DNA of 25,471 bases from Pantoea sp. CCBC3-3-1 (GTDB lineage Bacteria; Pseudomonadota; Gammaproteobacteria; Enterobacterales; Enterobacteriaceae), in NCBI RefSeq assembly GCF_007981265.1, contig NZ_CP034364.1, forward strand, positions 1-25,471, given 5' to 3'. A program made the translations under genes and the position numbers. Below, piece by piece: positions 1 to 11,160 of the stretch; position 1 is the stretch's first letter; each line of letters opens with the position of its first letter. A model generated the notes under the pieces. The model was given only the letters and a program-made list of their open reading frames with translations, did no database searches and was not told the origin of the DNA.

Positions 1-948
1 TTTGATAGCGGTTTATACGTGGTCTCATTTGTATTTTTTAGCTTGTAATACTCCTCTACAAAGTCATGGGTTCTCAATAGCATTAAATAAGTAGACGAAA
101 TCCTCCATTTCAATGCTGCTATTTTTCTTCTCCCGTTTTTTAACAATCGAGTGAAAGCTTGCTGAATGTTTTATCAATTCTCGTTTTGTAACGTGACTCG
201 TTGATACCTAAAGTCTTGAAAGCATCCGTTATCCCTTCCCTTTCTTTTTTACATCTAATTTAAAGTCGCCTCTCATTTTGTCATGAATGCAGGGTCTATT
301 AATGAAAGAAACACATTCTGCTGGAACTTTTCAGTGTTGTCACTCATTCTTCCATTGATCATTGATGCGTATTTTATAAAGCCGCTTGTAAATATATTTA
401 ACCTAAAGTCAACAGGGTTTTGTTGTTTTGATCTATAGTCATATTCGATTTCATTGCTGTCTGAACGGCTAACGGGTAGCCAAGATAGCTTTATTTTTCT
501 TGCTAGTATTTCCGTTAGTTCTTCAGGTATTTTTCTTCTTGATTCTCTCCTTATTATGTAATCTTCATCTATTATTACATTGGATTTTGATTGTTTCTAT
601 TTCTAAATAAAAATGATTTGGTTTCATTCTCTTCATTCTCTTCATTTTCTTTACTGGTTTCAACAATGTAGTTGATCATGTCATAATTATTGTCGTCCTC
701 CCCTTTTCTTACATATATCTCCATATAGTTATTTTTCTTGATGTCGGATAACTTTATAATAATTTCGTCAAATTTAATAACCCATAACTTACTTAAGTCA
801 ACTTTTAGGGATGAACTAGCAAATTAATTATGGTTGTTTTGCCCGTTCCATTGTCACCTATTAAAAAGTTATAGTCTTTATTTAATGCTAAATTTACAGT
901 TTTTTCGCCCCAGAGGCCGTTTACTTCCACTGAATCTATTAATAACAT
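1..948 (-). CDS. ariA: PARIS ATPase AriA, 5' part, frameshifted (copy 1)
   Basis: The gene starts at 948 and runs off the window start; its 3' end is at 25118-25471, reached by circular closure. Against the instance at 16628-17931 it has several one-base changes: extra A near 80 and 155, one T too few near 247, missing A near 284, missing T near 589 and missing A near 816. All lie in short homopolymers, so I read them as sequencing error and not decay. The full description is at 16628-17931. Confidence 0.85.

Positions 949-1073
949 CTTTGCACCTGTGTGTTTTTTTTAGTATCTCTACCGTAAATATGGTTTTGTT
1001 TGTAAGGATTTTATTCGATTATTTTATTTTGACTACTAATAATTGATTTAGGATGATTTTTACTTGTAGGGCC

Positions 1074-1102
1074 TTGAGATAATGCCTCATGACAGGTAAT
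1101 CT
1074..1102 (+). promoter_or_regulatory. RNA II primer promoter (copy 1)
   Basis: TTGAGA (1074-1079) and TAATCT (1097-1102) are separated by 17 bp, as described for the third copy at 18059-18087. Confidence 0.85.

Positions 1103-1107
1103 CAGCA

Positions 1108-1651
1108 ACTGCAAACGAAAAAACCGCCTTGGCGGCGGTTTTTCGAAGGTTTAAAAAGTTGGCGCTTTTTAACCGTGGTAACTGGCTTAAACGGAGCGCA
1201 GTAACCAAAAATGTCCTTCTAGTGTAGCCGTAGTTGGGTTAACACTTCAAGAACTCTAAGCGTACTTCTTGTGTACTTTACCGCTCCGTAAACCAGTTAC
1301 TGTTGGCTACCGCCAATGGCGATTTGTCGTGTCTGTCAGGGTTGGACTCAAGAGAACAGTTACCTGAACATGACGTGGTAGTCGGGCTGAACGGGGAGTT
1401 CGTGCACACAGCCCAGCTTGGAGCGAACCACCTAAGCAGAACCCAGTGTCAGGCGTGGAATGAGAAGACGCGGCCATAACAGCGGAAAGACACGGGAACA
1501 CTGTACGGTGGGAACAGGAGAGCGCACGAGGGAGCCGCCGGAGGGAAACGTCCGGCATCTTTAAGTCCTGTCGGGTTTCGTCCTTCTGATTTGAGTACCG
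1601 GAAATCGGTGATTTCTGTGAAACTCGTCAGGAGGGCGGAGCCTATGGAAAA
1108..1651 (+). other. ColE1-type replication origin, RNA II region (copy 1)
   Basis: This is the same origin as at 18093-18638, with a few missing bases in homopolymers, including one G in the RNA I terminator stem. The RNA/DNA switch GGAAAA is at 1646-1651. Confidence 0.9.
1111..1214 (-). ncRNA. RNA I antisense replication inhibitor (copy 1)
   Basis: This is the antisense RNA at the 5' end of RNA II, described at 18096-18201. It is two bases shorter here because of homopolymer deletions. Confidence 0.85.

Positions 1652-1717
1652 CCGGGGAACCGGGGGGCCGGGCTCGGGGGGAAAGGGGGGTGCTGTTGAC
1701 GTTGACCTGGAGGATAT

Positions 1718-1956
1718 ATGTCCGGAAGATTGCATGTTGTATCTAAACCCGAGAAGCAGTTTCTCGATGACGCCGTGTTTGCGGCAGAGCGGGCAAAAGG
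1801 CAAAAAGCTGTCCGGTCCGGAAAAAAAAGAGGTGCTGCGCGTGGCCCGTAATCAGCTGCTGGGACAGCGCGAGGCAGAGGCCGCAAAAAAGGCCCGTGCG
1901 GACGAGAGACAGGCCGCTGAGTTCACCTGGAGTAAGCTAAGCCTTTTCGCCGTTAA
1718..1956 (+). CDS. Small basic hypothetical protein, frameshifted near its end (copy 1)
   Basis: This is the same gene as 18705-18944. One C is missing near 1935, which alters the last few codons and lets the frame run on. It is probably a sequencing error. Confidence 0.6.

Positions 1957-2060
1957 CCCGCAACGCTCGCCGCAGAGCTCGTCTGGCGCAGCCAGGGGAA
2001 CCGAGGAAGCGTCATTTCATCCGTTCTGTGCCCGTGGCACGTTCACTCCGGAGCGTTTCT

Positions 2061-2240
2061 GTGACCAAACACCATAAAACCGCCCTGAATATGGCAAAAT
2101 TTATTCAGGGACAAAGCCTGCTTCTGCTGGAGAAGCTCAACGAGCTGGACCTGGATACGGAAGCGGATATGTGCGAACGGCTTCATGAGGACGCCGAGCG
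2201 CCTTCATGCCGGCCTTCTGGCGAAGTTAAATCAGGAATAA
2061..2240 (+). CDS. rop: Rom/Rop RNA I-RNA II modulator (copy 1)
   Basis: It is intact and starts at GTG, giving 59 aa like the copy at 19049-19228, where the full description is given. Confidence 0.93.
   Translation: MTKHHKTALNMAKFIQGQSLLLLEKLNELDLDTEADMCERLHEDAERLHAGLLAKLNQE

Positions 2241-2250
2241 CGGTATCCGC

Positions 2251-2673
2251 ATGGCGAAAGTATCTATCAGCGAGGCCGCCAGGCTTACGCAGACCAGCCG
2301 GCCTACTCTTTACAAGATGATTAACAGTGGTGAGCTTAATTTTACATCGACTGTAAAGGCAGGTAAGTCTGTAAAGGTTATTGATACGTCAGAACTTATA
2401 CGGGTTTTTGGTGACATCAATGGTGTTGAAACTGCTACAGCTTTTACGGTAAAGCCTGACCCGGATTTTACATCCCTTAACAGTGTCGATTTACAGCATT
2501 TACAACATCAAATTGAGTTGTTACAGAAAGAAAACGAAGGACTGAAGGAGGCAGTTGCCGCCAGAGACGAGCACATCGCATCCGTTCGTCAGGCTATGCT
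2601 GCTTCTTGAACATAAAAAAGAGACAGCGCCGCCCGTATTGCCTGCCGGCAAATGGTGGCAGTTCTGGAAATAG
2251..2673 (+). CDS. HTH and coiled-coil DNA-binding protein (copy 1)
   Basis: It is intact at 140 aa. It begins 10 bp after rop and matches the protein at 19239-19661, where the full description is given. Confidence 0.88.
   Translation: MAKVSISEAARLTQTSRPTLYKMINSGELNFTSTVKAGKSVKVIDTSELIRVFGDINGVETATAFTVKPDPDFTSLNSVDLQHLQHQIELLQKENEGLKEAVAARDEHIASVRQAMLLLEHKKETAPPVLPAGKWWQFWK

Positions 2674-3511
2674 CCGGCTGACAGCACCTGCTTTCCCGGT
2701 AATTCTGGCCCCGACGGCGCGGTTGCTTTTGCGCTTCCTGCGACTCAGCTGGTATCTGTGCATCGGGGTGACGAATTGTTGAGTTCTTGCGAGGTTTCCC
2801 CAGGTCGCTGACCTGTTCGCGGCTTACGCCGGGCTGACTTACGTCAGACTCCCTCCACACACCAGTCTCCTGGTGTCGCCATCGATACCGAGCCGATCTT
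2901 TCTCCTTTCTTAATGAAACCTGCCTGCGGTCGTGCCGGCAGCGTTGCGGTTAAAAACCCGTTCAGGGCGCATGAAAACACGTAATACGTGCACGTCAGAT
3001 TGTGGAAATCGCCGTAAAGCGTTGTGCCGCAGGGGCTGCAGCGTGGTTTTTTTCACGCGTCACTTTGTTCTCGTTTCACTCGAACCAAAGTGACGCCGTT
3101 CATTCCGGAGGCGCGTTTACCTCTGCAAACATGTGCTTTCCGGAAGACGTAATGGTGATCGCGGCATAGAACGAGTTTTTCGCGACAGACCCGCTACAGG
3201 TTTATCGGCATTATGGTTGCCAGCGCGTAAATGCCGGCAGCGGATGGCAGGACGGTCGGTGCCGGTCACTGCGTTGTGAAATGTACCCTCATCGTCGCGT
3301 CGTAAGTGCGCTTTTTTTGACGATATCTGCTTCCAGGGGCGGGCAGATGTACCACACTGATGTGTTCTCCCTTTCAGGCTGCGGGAGTGTTCTGTACAGC
3401 CACCCGAAGGCGATCCTCTCAGGCCGTGGGATCATTGGTGGTCGTCATGGACGACAGCGCTACCCGGACATACTATCAACAGAGATTCTTTACGGTCAAC
3501 CGGAGGGGGTT

Positions 3512-3739
3512 ATGGACGTTTTCATCACGACAGCGCGCTTCAGCGACGGAAAAATGTGGCTGCAGCTGAGCGACGGGCAAACCCTGGGCGTGCCGCTGGC
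3601 TTGCTTCCCCCGGCTAAAGAATGCCAGCGCGGCGCAGCTGGCTGACTGTGAGCTGACCCCGCGAGGCATTCACTGGGACACACTGGACGAAGACCTGTCA
3701 CTTGCGGGCCTGCTGAGCCTGGAAACCGTGCTGCCCTGA
3512..3739 (+). CDS. DUF2442 family protein (copy 1)
   Basis: It is intact at 75 aa and matches the copy at 11999-12226, where the full description is given. Confidence 0.85.
   Translation: MDVFITTARFSDGKMWLQLSDGQTLGVPLACFPRLKNASAAQLADCELTPRGIHWDTLDEDLSLAGLLSLETVLP

Positions 3740-3743
3740 AAGA

Positions 3744-4025
3744 TCAGCCGGCTTCGCCCTGCAGCCGGTGGCGGTAATGGTTCAGGACAACGTGTGTCAC
3801 GATCTGGCCGTAAATAAAACCGCCCAGCCCGGCAAATATTACGGTACCGGCCAAGCCGGCAAAGTAAGTTCCCGCGCCGGCGAGTACCCCGCAGACGGCG
3901 AGGCCGCCCCAGGTCTTCCAGTGCAGGAAGGCGGATTTATACGCGCTCCGCCACCGACTTCCTCGCTCCCGAGGAGACAGGTCTTTCAGTTCGGGAATAC
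4001 TTTTCAGGGTCCAGTAGATTTTCAC
3744..4025 (-). CDS. Small membrane protein (copy 1)
   Basis: It is intact at 93 aa from a GTG start and matches the copy at 20733-21014. Confidence 0.7.
   Translation of the reverse strand: MKIYWTLKSIPELKDLSPRERGSRWRSAYKSAFLHWKTWGGLAVCGVLAGAGTYFAGLAGTVIFAGLGGFIYGQIVTHVVLNHYRHRLQGEAG

Positions 4026-4200
4026 GGTGATGTCCTTGTGCCGTTGGTTGTGCAGAAGAAAACATAACACGGCGGGACAGGAAATGTTTTGTGACCACCG
4101 CCAGCTGCGGCGCCACCACAAAACACCGGGACAAGATGTGTCTTTGGAGTACCGCCGGTACTCCAAAACGTCCTGGTCAGGCATAGCCCGACACCCGTGA

Positions 4201-4628
4201 TCAATATGCGTTAACAGAAATCATACAGCCAAAATCTTTTGACAGATGCGTAATGGTGCCATCGACCTTGAGACGCTGCCCGTCGTTAAGAGCATTCATG
4301 TCGGCATACTGGCTTACAGCAACCGTATTATTTCCGACCTTCAGAAGGAAAAGTCATCCGAGATGTAGCTGTGGTCATGTAAATGAACCACGCCTTCAGC
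4401 CGTCATGCCCAGGCCACCAAACTCCTGATTAGCTCTGCCAGGATTTTTACTGGCTTCAGCGCAAATCTGGCTAACTGACTTGTCTGTTTTCTGAAGTGGG
4501 GCTTTCAGCCCCTTGTTTATACTGGATAATCCTGAGTTCAAAGCGCTGAGACCACTGTTAACCTGCGCACAGCCAGACAGTAAAATTCCTGACAAAAAGA
4601 GAGCACATCCAGACTTTACACAATTCAT
4201..4628 (-). CDS. Lipoprotein, frameshifted (copy 1)
   Basis: This is the same gene as 21190-21618. One A is missing from the A-run near 4350, so the frame ends after about 95 codons. Both other copies have the longer run and an intact gene, so this is probably a sequencing error. Confidence 0.8.

Positions 4629-4830
4629 GTGATTTTATTTCCTGATAAATCAATAGGATGACAGTATCGCGTTTTTGGCATCGGTATTAAATAGCTTGTC
4701 ATTATTTTTCAGAAAGTCAGCCAGTCACCAACAGGATTATCGGCTTTTAAATCTTACCGGCCGGAGCCGGTCAACGCCTCACGGCCGCACAGTAAACTGC
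4801 GCCTCCGTTCACCGTTATCAGAGGAGTTAC

Positions 4831-4992
4831 GTGCCGGAAATCCGCCCTTGGTTACAACATCCGCGCGAAATTCCTGGCTATTCACTTTCGTGCATGCCTA
4901 TGCAGGCGCGTCAGAATCATCGGGAGCGTTTTGCGGGGGTTCGGGCAGGGAAAGGCCTGTCTTTTGGCCGTTTCGTCGCAGAATGGCGCTGA
4831..4992 (+). CDS. Possible 53-aa small protein (copy 1)
   Basis: This is the same GTG-initiated candidate as 21822-21983, unchanged in this copy. Confidence 0.35.
   Translation: MPEIRPWLQHPREIPGYSLSCMPMQARQNHRERFAGVRAGKGLSFGRFVAEWR

Positions 4993-5073
4993 GGGCGTTT
5001 TCGCGGTGCGGGCAAGTAGTCTTATGTTAAAAGCGAGTGGCTGGCAGGGTCATTAAACGCGGCCAGCCGTCCG

Positions 5074-5316
5074 TTATTTGAGAATGGCTGTGAGGAGGCT
5101 ACTGAATACGGAACCCGTTATGAAAGCGCGCTCCGTCGTCACTTCCTCTTTCCGCATGTCCGCCAGCCTGGCGAGTGCGCTTTCGGGATCGGCGGCGCGA
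5201 ACCTCTTCAAACTGCTTTTCCCAGCCGTCACCGGCCAGTTGAGCGGCTTTCTCCGCGTCAGATCTTTCCAGGGCGGCGATGTGCTGACCCTTCTTAAAAA
5301 AGCAGAACTCCGGCAT
5074..5316 (-). CDS. 80-aa hypothetical protein (copy 1)
   Basis: It is intact and identical in frame to the copy at 22065-22307. Confidence 0.65.
   Translation of the reverse strand: MPEFCFFKKGQHIAALERSDAEKAAQLAGDGWEKQFEEVRAADPESALARLADMRKEEVTTERAFITGSVFSSLLTAILK

Positions 5317-5449
5317 GGTGTACTCCGTGAACAGGGTGGCAGTCATGAGTAACATATCTGAAGTGAGCTGATTTCGTACAGCGGAGTCTGCCTAACCGGT
5401 TCGGGACTGAACTCTTATGTTAAACAATCAGGACAGGGAGGATGTATTT

Positions 5450-5953
5450 ATGCGGAAAATTATTGTTGTGCCATACGATGATAAATGGCCTGAGATGTTT
5501 GAAGCTGAAAGTTCACTGATAAAGAAATTGCTTGGTGGAGTGGCTAAAAATGTCCATCACATTGGTAGCACGTCAGTTCATGGTCTCTCAGCAAAGCCCG
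5601 TAATCGACATGCTGCTTGAAGTTTCCGACATCAATGAACTGGATGCGTACAATTCTTCAATGGCTCGTGCCGGGTATGTTGCTCGTGGTGAGAACGGGAT
5701 TCCGGGGCGTAGATATTTCATTAAGGGCGGTGATCAGCGTAGTCATCAAGTGCATGCGTTTGCAGTCGGAGATTCGCAGGTATTAAAGCATCTCGCTTTC
5801 CGTGATTATCTTCGACGAAACAAGGACATTGCAGTGCAGTATGCTGAGATAAAACACTCAGCAGCATTGCTTAGCAGGAACGATGTTCATCGCTATAGCA
5901 CCCTAAAAGCGGACTTCATAGAGCATCATCTGCAACTGGCGCTGGCTGTCTGA
5450..5953 (+). CDS. GrpB/UPF0157 family protein (copy 1)
   Basis: It is intact at 167 aa and matches the copy at 22441-22944. Confidence 0.9.
   Translation: MRKIIVVPYDDKWPEMFEAESSLIKKLLGGVAKNVHHIGSTSVHGLSAKPVIDMLLEVSDINELDAYNSSMARAGYVARGENGIPGRRYFIKGGDQRSHQVHAFAVGDSQVLKHLAFRDYLRRNKDIAVQYAEIKHSAALLSRNDVHRYSTLKADFIEHHLQLALAV

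Positions 5954-5967
5954 AACGATAGTGATTG

Positions 5968-5995
5968 AGTTCGTTGCCGGGATGTTATGGTAAAT
5968..5995 (+). promoter_or_regulatory. cer/dif-like XerCD recombination site (copy 1)
   Basis: The XerD arm TTATGGTAAAT ends at 5995, with a 6-bp centre and a diverged XerC arm upstream. Details are at 22959-22986. Confidence 0.65.

Positions 5996-6122
5996 TCGGG
6001 TAACAGGCAGGTATGGAAGAGATTTGGCCGTCGGGCGCCAGCCTGCCCGTTAACTTCACTCTACAGGAGTGATAGCATCGCCCGGTTTACTGGCATGCCT
6101 GATAACTTACAGGGAGCGTTTA

Positions 6123-6654
6123 ATGCAATTAATGAGAATGACCTACGACGATCTGACAAAGGGCGGCGGCGAGGCAAAGCTGCACGTTTACGGCGTGGGC
6201 ACCTTTCCGGTCTTTTCCGGCCAGAAGCCTTATACCAACGATCCGGACTGTACCTACAGGCCTAACAGCGCCATTCCGGTCGGGCGCTACTGGATTGTTC
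6301 CGCGCCCTGAAGGCAGTATCGCGAACCGGATCAGAGGATGGGCCGTCGACACCTGGAACAGCTCGAATCATTCAGAGTGGTTTGCGCTCTTTAATTCGGA
6401 AACGATGAATGATTCCATCCTGATCAACGGTGTTGCCCGCGGCGGTTTTCCGCCTGCATCCCCTTCGGCCGGACGGCTCCGGAGAAAGTGAAGGGTGTAT
6501 CACCTTCGTGCGGCGTGCTGATTTCTACACGGTAAGGCAGGCGCTGCTCCGGAGAAAGAAAGTTCGCGTGCCGGGTTCGCGAAACGGCTTGATGGCATAC
6601 GGCTACGTTGAGGTTCAGGGAGAAAGTAACTTTGCAAACTGCAAAATTCGTTAG
6123..6654 (+). CDS. DUF2778 L,D-transpeptidase-like protein, frameshifted (copy 1)
   Basis: This is the same gene as 23114-23644, with one extra T near 6449. The extra base splits the frame just before the catalytic His-Cys region. The other two copies are intact, so this is probably a sequencing error. Confidence 0.85.

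Positions 6655-6904
6655 AAAAACAGCGGGATTTTTCGTCTGCTTTATTGTGGCCTTTATGGTG
6701 TCACGCTACGGGATGCCGCTCTATCCGCTGACGGCATGGCTCGTTGAACATTCTTACCAAATTTTCAGTGGTTACCAGGATGACGTATATGAAGCCGGTA
6801 CGGATCCGGTGACGTTTTTCTCTCTAATAACTGTTATCGCGTTTTACGCTCTGGCCATGTACTGGCTGGTAAAAGCGGCAGTTAAAAAAGTAAAACGTGG
6901 ATAG
6632..6904 (+). CDS. Two-helix membrane protein, candidate immunity (copy 1)
   Basis: It is intact at 90 aa from the proposed TTG start and matches the copy at 23622-23894. Confidence 0.75.
   Translation: MQTAKFVRKTAGFFVCFIVAFMVSRYGMPLYPLTAWLVEHSYQIFSGYQDDVYEAGTDPVTFFSLITVIAFYALAMYWLVKAAVKKVKRG

Positions 6905-7011
6905 GCTGATTGCAGTAAAAGCCGGGGCGCTCTATTGGTTTCTGATGTCAGGTCGATAACAGGATCAACAACACCAGACGCTTTACGGCAGTTCATAAGA
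7001 AAGTTCTTTTC

Positions 7012-7036
7012 AGCACCCCGCACGGGGTGCTTTTTT
7012..7036 (+). terminator. Rho-independent terminator (copy 1)
   Basis: AGCACCCC and GGGGTGCT form a hairpin with a four-base loop, followed by a T-run. It closes the DUF2778/membrane-protein operon, as at 24002-24026. Confidence 0.88.

Positions 7037-7251
7037 ATCCTATCCCTACAGTTGCGTATGAAAAATCAACTCAAAAGTAGGTTACAAGCCGCATCTTATG
7101 ATAAATACAGGGGGCTGGTACGACAGGGATAAGATCGTAGAGGAGAAGGTACAGTAAATTTCTGATTAAAAAACAAAAAAAAGTTATGGGTAAATCTATG
7201 TTTTTAACAAGGCCGTTATATGAACAGCCTATGTGTTTTTTATTAGTCAAT

Positions 7252-8133
7252 CTAGTTTAAAGGCAATAGTTTATTTTTATAGTATTGGTAAGTGTCCGCC
7301 TCTAAGCACAGCTTTGGATTGACTGAGAAAACATAAAGAGCTAAGTTTTTTAATGCTTCAAAGTCAATATCTTTGCTGATTTTTGAGTATTTTTTTATGC
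7401 AGTTAGTTATTAAACCGCAAACTAGGTACTCAAAAAAATGGCCCTGAATGAGTCGATTTTCTAGGACTCCGATTTTTTTGTATAAGTCATGTATTGATAC
7501 TCTGTGAGGGGAGTTTTTTTGCGTTTGAAATTAATCTTGAAATTCTTTTTGGGATAGTATAAAATTATTGTTAAAATTGAGTGCAACACCTAGAGAGCCG
7601 CCTTTTTTTGCAATTTTAAATAGTGTCAAATCATGGCTCTTAGAACATATGTTTATTTTACTTAAAGTTGCGATTCTACGGATTGCTCTTTTTATCAGCT
7701 TTATATATCTATTAGTAGAGTCTTTATTTCCCGCAGTAAGCATAGTTATAACATGCGTAGATACTACATCGCTCCAAAAATCGTTCTCCCAGCTATACCC
7801 ATAGGTGTAGATAACGTTACGATCATTGATCCTGCTTGAAATTATCCCATTATAATCCCTGTCAACTATGACTAAGTTGTTTTTTAGCTTTTTGCTTTCA
7901 ATTAATTCATAGTAATCCAAGACATTTTTACAACAACCTAAAACCTTTATTTTTACTTTTCGCTCAGGAAGATAATGTTCTAAAAGAGCCTTGTAGTATT
8001 TGTAATCGCATAAGTCAGTTGTTTTAAAACCAGGTGTGTTCTGTACGTTTTTACCTTCTATATGAAAGGTAATATCAACTCTATGAAATTTTTTTTGAGC
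8101 ATTTATCCCGCCAGATGTTCTCATGAAGGTCAT
7252..8133 (-). CDS. ariB: PARIS effector AriB, doubly frameshifted (copy 1)
   Basis: The total length matches the intact gene (882 nt), but one extra T near 7510 and one missing A near 7540 shift the frame between them and create a stop at residue 200. The N-terminal 196 or so residues, with Glu26 and D91-x-D93, read cleanly here. This makes it the best copy for the TOPRIM half; see 24241-25121. Confidence 0.88.

Positions 8134-9433
8134 TGGATAGCCTCCGCCATGTCAATAGTATATTCGTCTAAAAACCCAACAACATCAGGGGAATGAGTTG
8201 CAAAAATTATTTGAGTATTTTTATTTATACTAGTTACTGCAGCTACAAGGTTTTCTTGCCAGGTAACATGTAGGGATAGCTCTGGCTCATCGGCTATATA
8301 TATACAATCTTTCTCATCTTGCAACAGCGCCTCGCCTAAAATTATAAGAATCTGCTTTTCTCCTGAAGATAGATCTTCAAGTGTCACTTCTCTTTTATTG
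8401 TAACTTTCAACGACCAGTTCATTAGATGCAGATATGTAAAATGTTTTTCTACCATTAAATATTGAGTTTAATACCTCTACAAAATTTGATAGCGGTTTAT
8501 ACGTGGTCTCATTTGTATTTTTTAGCTTGTAATACTCCTCTACAAAGTCATGGGTTCTCATAGCATTAAATAAGTAGACGAAATCCTCCATTTCAATGCT
8601 GCTATTTTTCTTCTCCCGTTTTTTAACAATCGAGTGAAGCTTGCTGAATGTTTTATCAATTCTCGTTTTGTAACGTGACTCGTTGATACCTAAAGTCTTG
8701 AAAGCATCCGTTATCCCTTCCCTTTCTTTTTTACATCTAATTTAAAGTCGCCTCTCATTTTGTCAATGAATGCAGGGTCTATTAATGAAAGAAACACATT
8801 CTGCTGGAACTTTTCAGTGTTGTCACTCATTCTTCCATTGATCATTGATGCGTATTTTATAAAGCCGCTTGTAAATATATTTAACCTAAAGTCAACAGGG
8901 TTTTGTTGTTTTGATCTATAGTCATATTCGATTTCATTGCTGTCTGAACGGCTAACGGGTAGCCAAGATAGCTTTATTTTTCTTGCTAGTATTTCCGTTA
9001 GTTCTTCAGGTATTTTTCTTCTTGATTCTCTCCTTATTATGTAATCTTCATCTATTATTACATTGGATTTTTGATTGTTTCTATTTCTAAATAAAAATGA
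9101 TTTGGTTTCATTCTCTTCATTCTCTTCATTTTCTTTACTGGTTTCAACAATGTAGTTGATCATGTCATAATTATTGTCGTCCTCCCCTTTTCTTACATAT
9201 ATCTCCATATAGTTATTTTTCTTGATGTCGGATAACTTTATAATAATTTCGTCAAATTTAATAACCCATAACTTACTTAAGTCAACTTTTAGGGATGAAA
9301 CTAGCAAATTAATTATGGTTGTTTTGCCCGTTCCATTGTCACCTATTAAAAAGTTATAGTCTTTATTTAATGCTAAATTTACAGTTTTTTCGCCCCAGAG
9401 GCCGTTTACTTCCACTGAATCTATTAATAACAT
8130..9433 (-). CDS. ariA: PARIS ATPase AriA, one frameshift (unit 1/2 junction)
   Basis: This instance spans 1304 nt where 1305 are expected. A T-run near 8726-8731 has six T where the intact reading at 17225-17231 has seven, splitting the frame at about residue 240. The 3' half (residues from about 282 to 434) is intact and supplies the signature, Walker B and H-loop sequence, ending in the ATGA overlap with ariB. 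Full description at 16628-17931. Confidence 0.88.

Positions 9434-9558
9434 CTTTGCACCTGTGTGTTTTTTTTAGTATCTCTACCGTAAATATGGTTTTGTTTGTAAGGATTTTATT
9501 CGATTATTTATTTTGACTACTAATAATTGATTTAGGATGATTTTTTACTTGTAGGGCC

Positions 9559-9587
9559 TTGAGATAATGCCTCATGACAGGTAATCT
9559..9587 (+). promoter_or_regulatory. RNA II primer promoter (copy 2)
   Basis: TTGAGA (9559-9564) and TAATCT (9582-9587) are separated by 17 bp, as at 18059-18087. Confidence 0.85.

Positions 9588-9592
9588 CAGCA

Positions 9593-10138
9593 ACTGCAAA
9601 CGAAAAAACCGCCTTGGCGGGCGGTTTTTCGAAGGTTTAAAAAGTTGGCGCTTTTTAAACCGTGGTAACTGGCTTAAACGGAGCGCAGTAACCAAAAATG
9701 TCCTTCTAGTGTAGCCGTAGTTGGGTTAACACTTCAAGAACTCTAAGCGTACTTCTTGTGTACTTTACCGCTCCGTAAACCAGTTACTGTTGGCTACCGC
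9801 CAATGGCGATTTGTCGTGTCTGTCAGGGTTGGACTCAAGAGAACAGTTACCTGAACATGACGTGGTAGTCGGGCTGAACGGGGAGTTCGTGCACACAGCC
9901 CAGCTTGGAGCGAACCACCTAAGCAGAACCCAGTGTCAGGCGTGGAATGAGAAGACGCGGCCATAACAGCGGAAAGACACGGGAACACTGTACGGTGGGA
10001 ACAGGAGAGCGCACGAGGGAGCCGCCGGAGGGAAACGTCCGGCATCTTTAAGTCCTGTCGGGTTTCGTCCTTCTGATTTGAGTACCGGAAATCGGTGATT
10101 TCTGTGAAACTCGTCAGGAGGGCGGAGCCTATGGAAAA
9593..10138 (+). other. ColE1-type replication origin, RNA II region (copy 2)
   Basis: It matches the origin at 18093-18638. The RNA/DNA switch GGAAAA is at 10133-10138. Confidence 0.9.
9596..9701 (-). ncRNA. RNA I antisense replication inhibitor (copy 2)
   Basis: It is about 106 nt and matches the copy at 18096-18201. Confidence 0.87.

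Positions 10139-10204
10139 CCGGGGAACCGGGGGGCCGGGCTCGGGGGGAAAGGGGGGTGCTGTTGACGTTGACCTGGAGG
10201 ATAT

Positions 10205-10443
10205 ATGTCCGGAAGATTGCATGTTGTATCTAAACCCGAGAAGCAGTTTCTCGATGACGCCGTGTTTGCGGCAGAGCGGGCAAAAGGCAAAAGCTGTCCG
10301 GTCCGGAAAAAAAAGAGGTGCTGCGCGTGGCCCGTAATCAGCTGCTGGGACAGCGCGAGGCAGAGGCCGCAAAAAAGGCCCGTGCGGACGAGAGACAGGC
10401 CGCTGAGTTCACCTGGAGTAAGCCTAAGCCTTTTCGCCGTTAA
10205..10443 (+). CDS. Small basic hypothetical protein, frameshifted (copy 2)
   Basis: This is the same gene as 18705-18944. One A is missing from the A-run near 10290, which shifts the frame at about residue 29. The other copies keep the longer run. Confidence 0.6.

Positions 10444-10547
10444 CCCGCAACGCTCGCCGCAGAGCTCGTCTGGCGCAGCCAGGGGAACCGAGGAAGCGTC
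10501 ATTTCATCCGTTCTGTGCCCGTGGCACGTTCACTCCGGAGCGTTTCT

Positions 10548-10727
10548 GTGACCAAACACCATAAAACCGCCCTGAATATGGCAAAATTTATTCAGGGACA
10601 AAGCCTGCTTCTGCTGGAGAAGCTCAACGAGCTGGACCTGGATACGGAAGCGGATATGTGCGAACGGCTTCATGAGGACGCCGAGCGCCTTCATGCCGGC
10701 CTTCTGGCGAAGTTAAATCAGGAATAA
10548..10727 (+). CDS. rop: Rom/Rop RNA I-RNA II modulator (copy 2)
   Basis: It is intact at 59 aa from GTG and matches the copy at 19049-19228. Confidence 0.93.
   Translation: MTKHHKTALNMAKFIQGQSLLLLEKLNELDLDTEADMCERLHEDAERLHAGLLAKLNQE

Positions 10728-10737
10728 CGGTATCCGC

Positions 10738-11160
10738 ATGGCGAAAGTATCTATCAGCGAGGCCGCCAGGCTTACGCAGACCAGCCGGCCTACTCTTTAC
10801 AAGATGATTAACAGTGGTGAGCTTAATTTTACATCGACTGTAAAGGCAGGTAAGTCTGTAAAGGTTATTGATACGTCAGAACTTATACGGGTTTTTGGTG
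10901 ACATCAATGGTGTTGAAACTGCTACAGCTTTTACGGTAAAGCCTGACCCGGATTTTACATCCCTTAACAGTGTCGATTTACAGCATTTACAACATCAAAT
11001 TGAGTTGTTACAGAAAGAAAACGAAGGACTGAAGGAGGCAGTTGCCGCCAGAGACGAGCACATCGCATCCGTTCGTCAGGCTATGCTGCTTCTTGAACAT
11101 AAAAAAGAGACAGCGCCGCCCGTATTGCCTGCCGGCAAATGGTGGCAGTTCTGGAAATAG
10738..11160 (+). CDS. HTH and coiled-coil DNA-binding protein (copy 2)
   Basis: It is intact at 140 aa and matches the copy at 19239-19661. Confidence 0.88.
   Translation: MAKVSISEAARLTQTSRPTLYKMINSGELNFTSTVKAGKSVKVIDTSELIRVFGDINGVETATAFTVKPDPDFTSLNSVDLQHLQHQIELLQKENEGLKEAVAARDEHIASVRQAMLLLEHKKETAPPVLPAGKWWQFWK

Larger units (their letters stand above)
1..8484. repeat. Tandem plasmid unit, copy 1 of 3
   Basis: This is a direct repeat of the unit starting at 8485 and 16982. 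The break falls inside ariA at an arbitrary point, and the window end (25471) continues into base 1 exactly as the internal junctions do. Most differences from the other copies are single-base homopolymer changes. This copy carries frameshifts in ariA, the lipoprotein gene, the DUF2778 gene and ariB that other copies do not share. Confidence 0.97.

Noticed and set aside
1..948. ariA as a true pseudogene from its many frameshifts
   Set aside because: The frameshifts differ between instances and lie in homopolymers. Combining the copies gives an intact 434-aa protein with all motifs.
1307..1735. Minus-strand 142-aa frame across the origin, and its 9794-10372 and 18294-18722 equivalents
   Set aside because: It lies on the strand opposite the ColE1 RNA II region and has no ribosome site or family match. 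The origin explains the sequence.
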